Below are positions 63,696-64,000 of a stretch of DNA of 64,000 nucleotides, in pieces. Source of the stretch: an uncultured Schlesneria sp. (GTDB lineage Bacteria; Planctomycetota; Planctomycetia; Planctomycetales; Planctomycetaceae). The notes under the pieces were generated by a model, which did no database searches, was not told the origin of the DNA, and saw only the letters and a list, made by a program, of their open reading frames with translations. Both the position numbers and the translations under genes were made by a program. Within the stretch, counting starts at the first letter, position 1. Every line of letters starts with the position of its first letter. The stretch spans positions 57,333 through 121,332 of the forward strand of contig CAILLA010000083.1 of the NCBI GenBank assembly GCA_903834925.1, given 5' to 3'.

Positions 63696-63809
63696 GGCGT
63701 TGTTTCTACGCCCTCTTCGTGATGTCAATGCCTAACGACGCGAGTCGCGAGCCAATCCCTTTGAAGCGCCGGTTGGTGGGGCACGGATGAGTTTCTTGGA
63801 GAGTCTGAA

Positions 63810-63842
63810 TCTCGATCCCGCATCACCAATGCGGGATCGAGA
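63810..63842. repeat. Perfect 14-base-stem palindrome
   Basis: TCTCGATCCCGCAT (63810-63823) and ATGCGGGATCGAGA (63829-63842) are exact inverted copies around CACCA. It lies in a non-coding end region (63696-64000) where the open frames are translations of the palindrome and its surroundings. Likely a dispersed palindromic repeat. Confidence 0.6.
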
Positions 63843-64000
63843 TGGCTGAGACGCCTGAGCGACGCGAACTCAACGAGTTCGCTGGTCTTTTTGGACAGCC
63901 GCCTTGATCGCAAGATCACTTCGGCCGAACCCACAATACATGTTTGGTGCGTCGCACCGGATTCCTCCGGGCGAATCGACACCGTTGGTAGAAGCACACC

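Noticed and set aside
1..64000. CRISPR array, tRNA or rRNA genes, intact insertion sequence or prophage
   Set aside because: No regularly spaced repeat-spacer pattern, no tRNA cloverleaf, no rRNA-like sequence and no full transposase or phage gene was recognised on reading. A tRNAscan or CRISPR finder run would settle this.

Overview
The window looks like a chromosomal segment of a planctomycete (Planctomycetales; a Schlesneria/Gimesia-like lineage is my guess, not shown). The evidence is two giant surface proteins with LEPR-XLL-type N-termini, a planctomycete-type cytochrome c fused to WD40 repeats, a reduced division/wall cluster (rsmH, LysM protein, ftsL-like, ftsI) with no other mur/fts genes, an AroD-AroE fusion, and a beta-RFAP synthase of the tetrahydromethanopterin pathway. 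Base composition is moderate apart from one short GC-rich insert near 61.7-62.0 kb. No tRNA, rRNA, CRISPR array or intact insertion sequence was recognised.

Layout. 1-10.8 kb (all minus strand): an RND efflux pump (adaptor plus truncated permease), a DAB-type inorganic-carbon uptake operon (70-residue membrane protein, dabB, dabA), and a PII-like / DUF6671 / cysD operon, followed by a MOSC protein. Three transcription units here (efflux pump, dab, PII-like) carry the same promoter: a TTGC-type -35, a 17-base spacer, a TAC-type -10, and a palindrome TACRCGAA-N6-TTCGYGTA over the predicted start site. I read this as a small shared regulon. 11-15 kb: mutL and an aroDE fusion. 15-19.4 kb: an accessory patch with a UvsE endonuclease fused to a GIY-YIG domain, a solo paralogue of that domain, a DNA-methylase remnant, an unknown gene, and a transposase (RAYT) remnant beside REP-like palindromes. 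19.4-28.4 kb (plus strand): rsmH-LysM-ftsL-ftsI, an MBL-fold exonuclease, an acidic protein, purine nucleoside phosphorylase and zwf.

28.5-46.2 kb: a small exported protein, folP, a 1.2-kresidue LEPR-XLL repeat protein, a fatty-acid desaturase, folC, an SDR enzyme, gmhB-type phosphatase, beta-RFAP synthase, and a 2.1-kresidue LEPR-XLL protein with an S53 (sedolisin) protease domain. Folate (folP, folC) and methanopterin (RFAP synthase) steps lie within 10 kb of each other. 46.6-53 kb: exported cytochrome/WD40 protein, a glycine-rich and GN-pentapeptide-repeat protein, and a SnoaL-like protein.

53.2-59.9 kb is the most interesting locus: a four-gene minus-strand operon of a ferritin-like (VioB-type) protein, a LodA/GoxA-like quinoprotein oxidase, a QhpD-like radical SAM/SPASM enzyme and a LodB/QhpG-like flavoprotein. 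It combines maturation enzymes known from two different CTQ systems. A pair of TTCATGAA palindromes flanks its AT-rich upstream region. 60-64 kb is a graveyard and cassette region: a 96-base tandem repeat, a decayed vapBC module, an unknown gene, a GC-rich membrane protein, and a SUKH immunity gene near an orphan ParB-like toxin tip with its overlapping partner gene.
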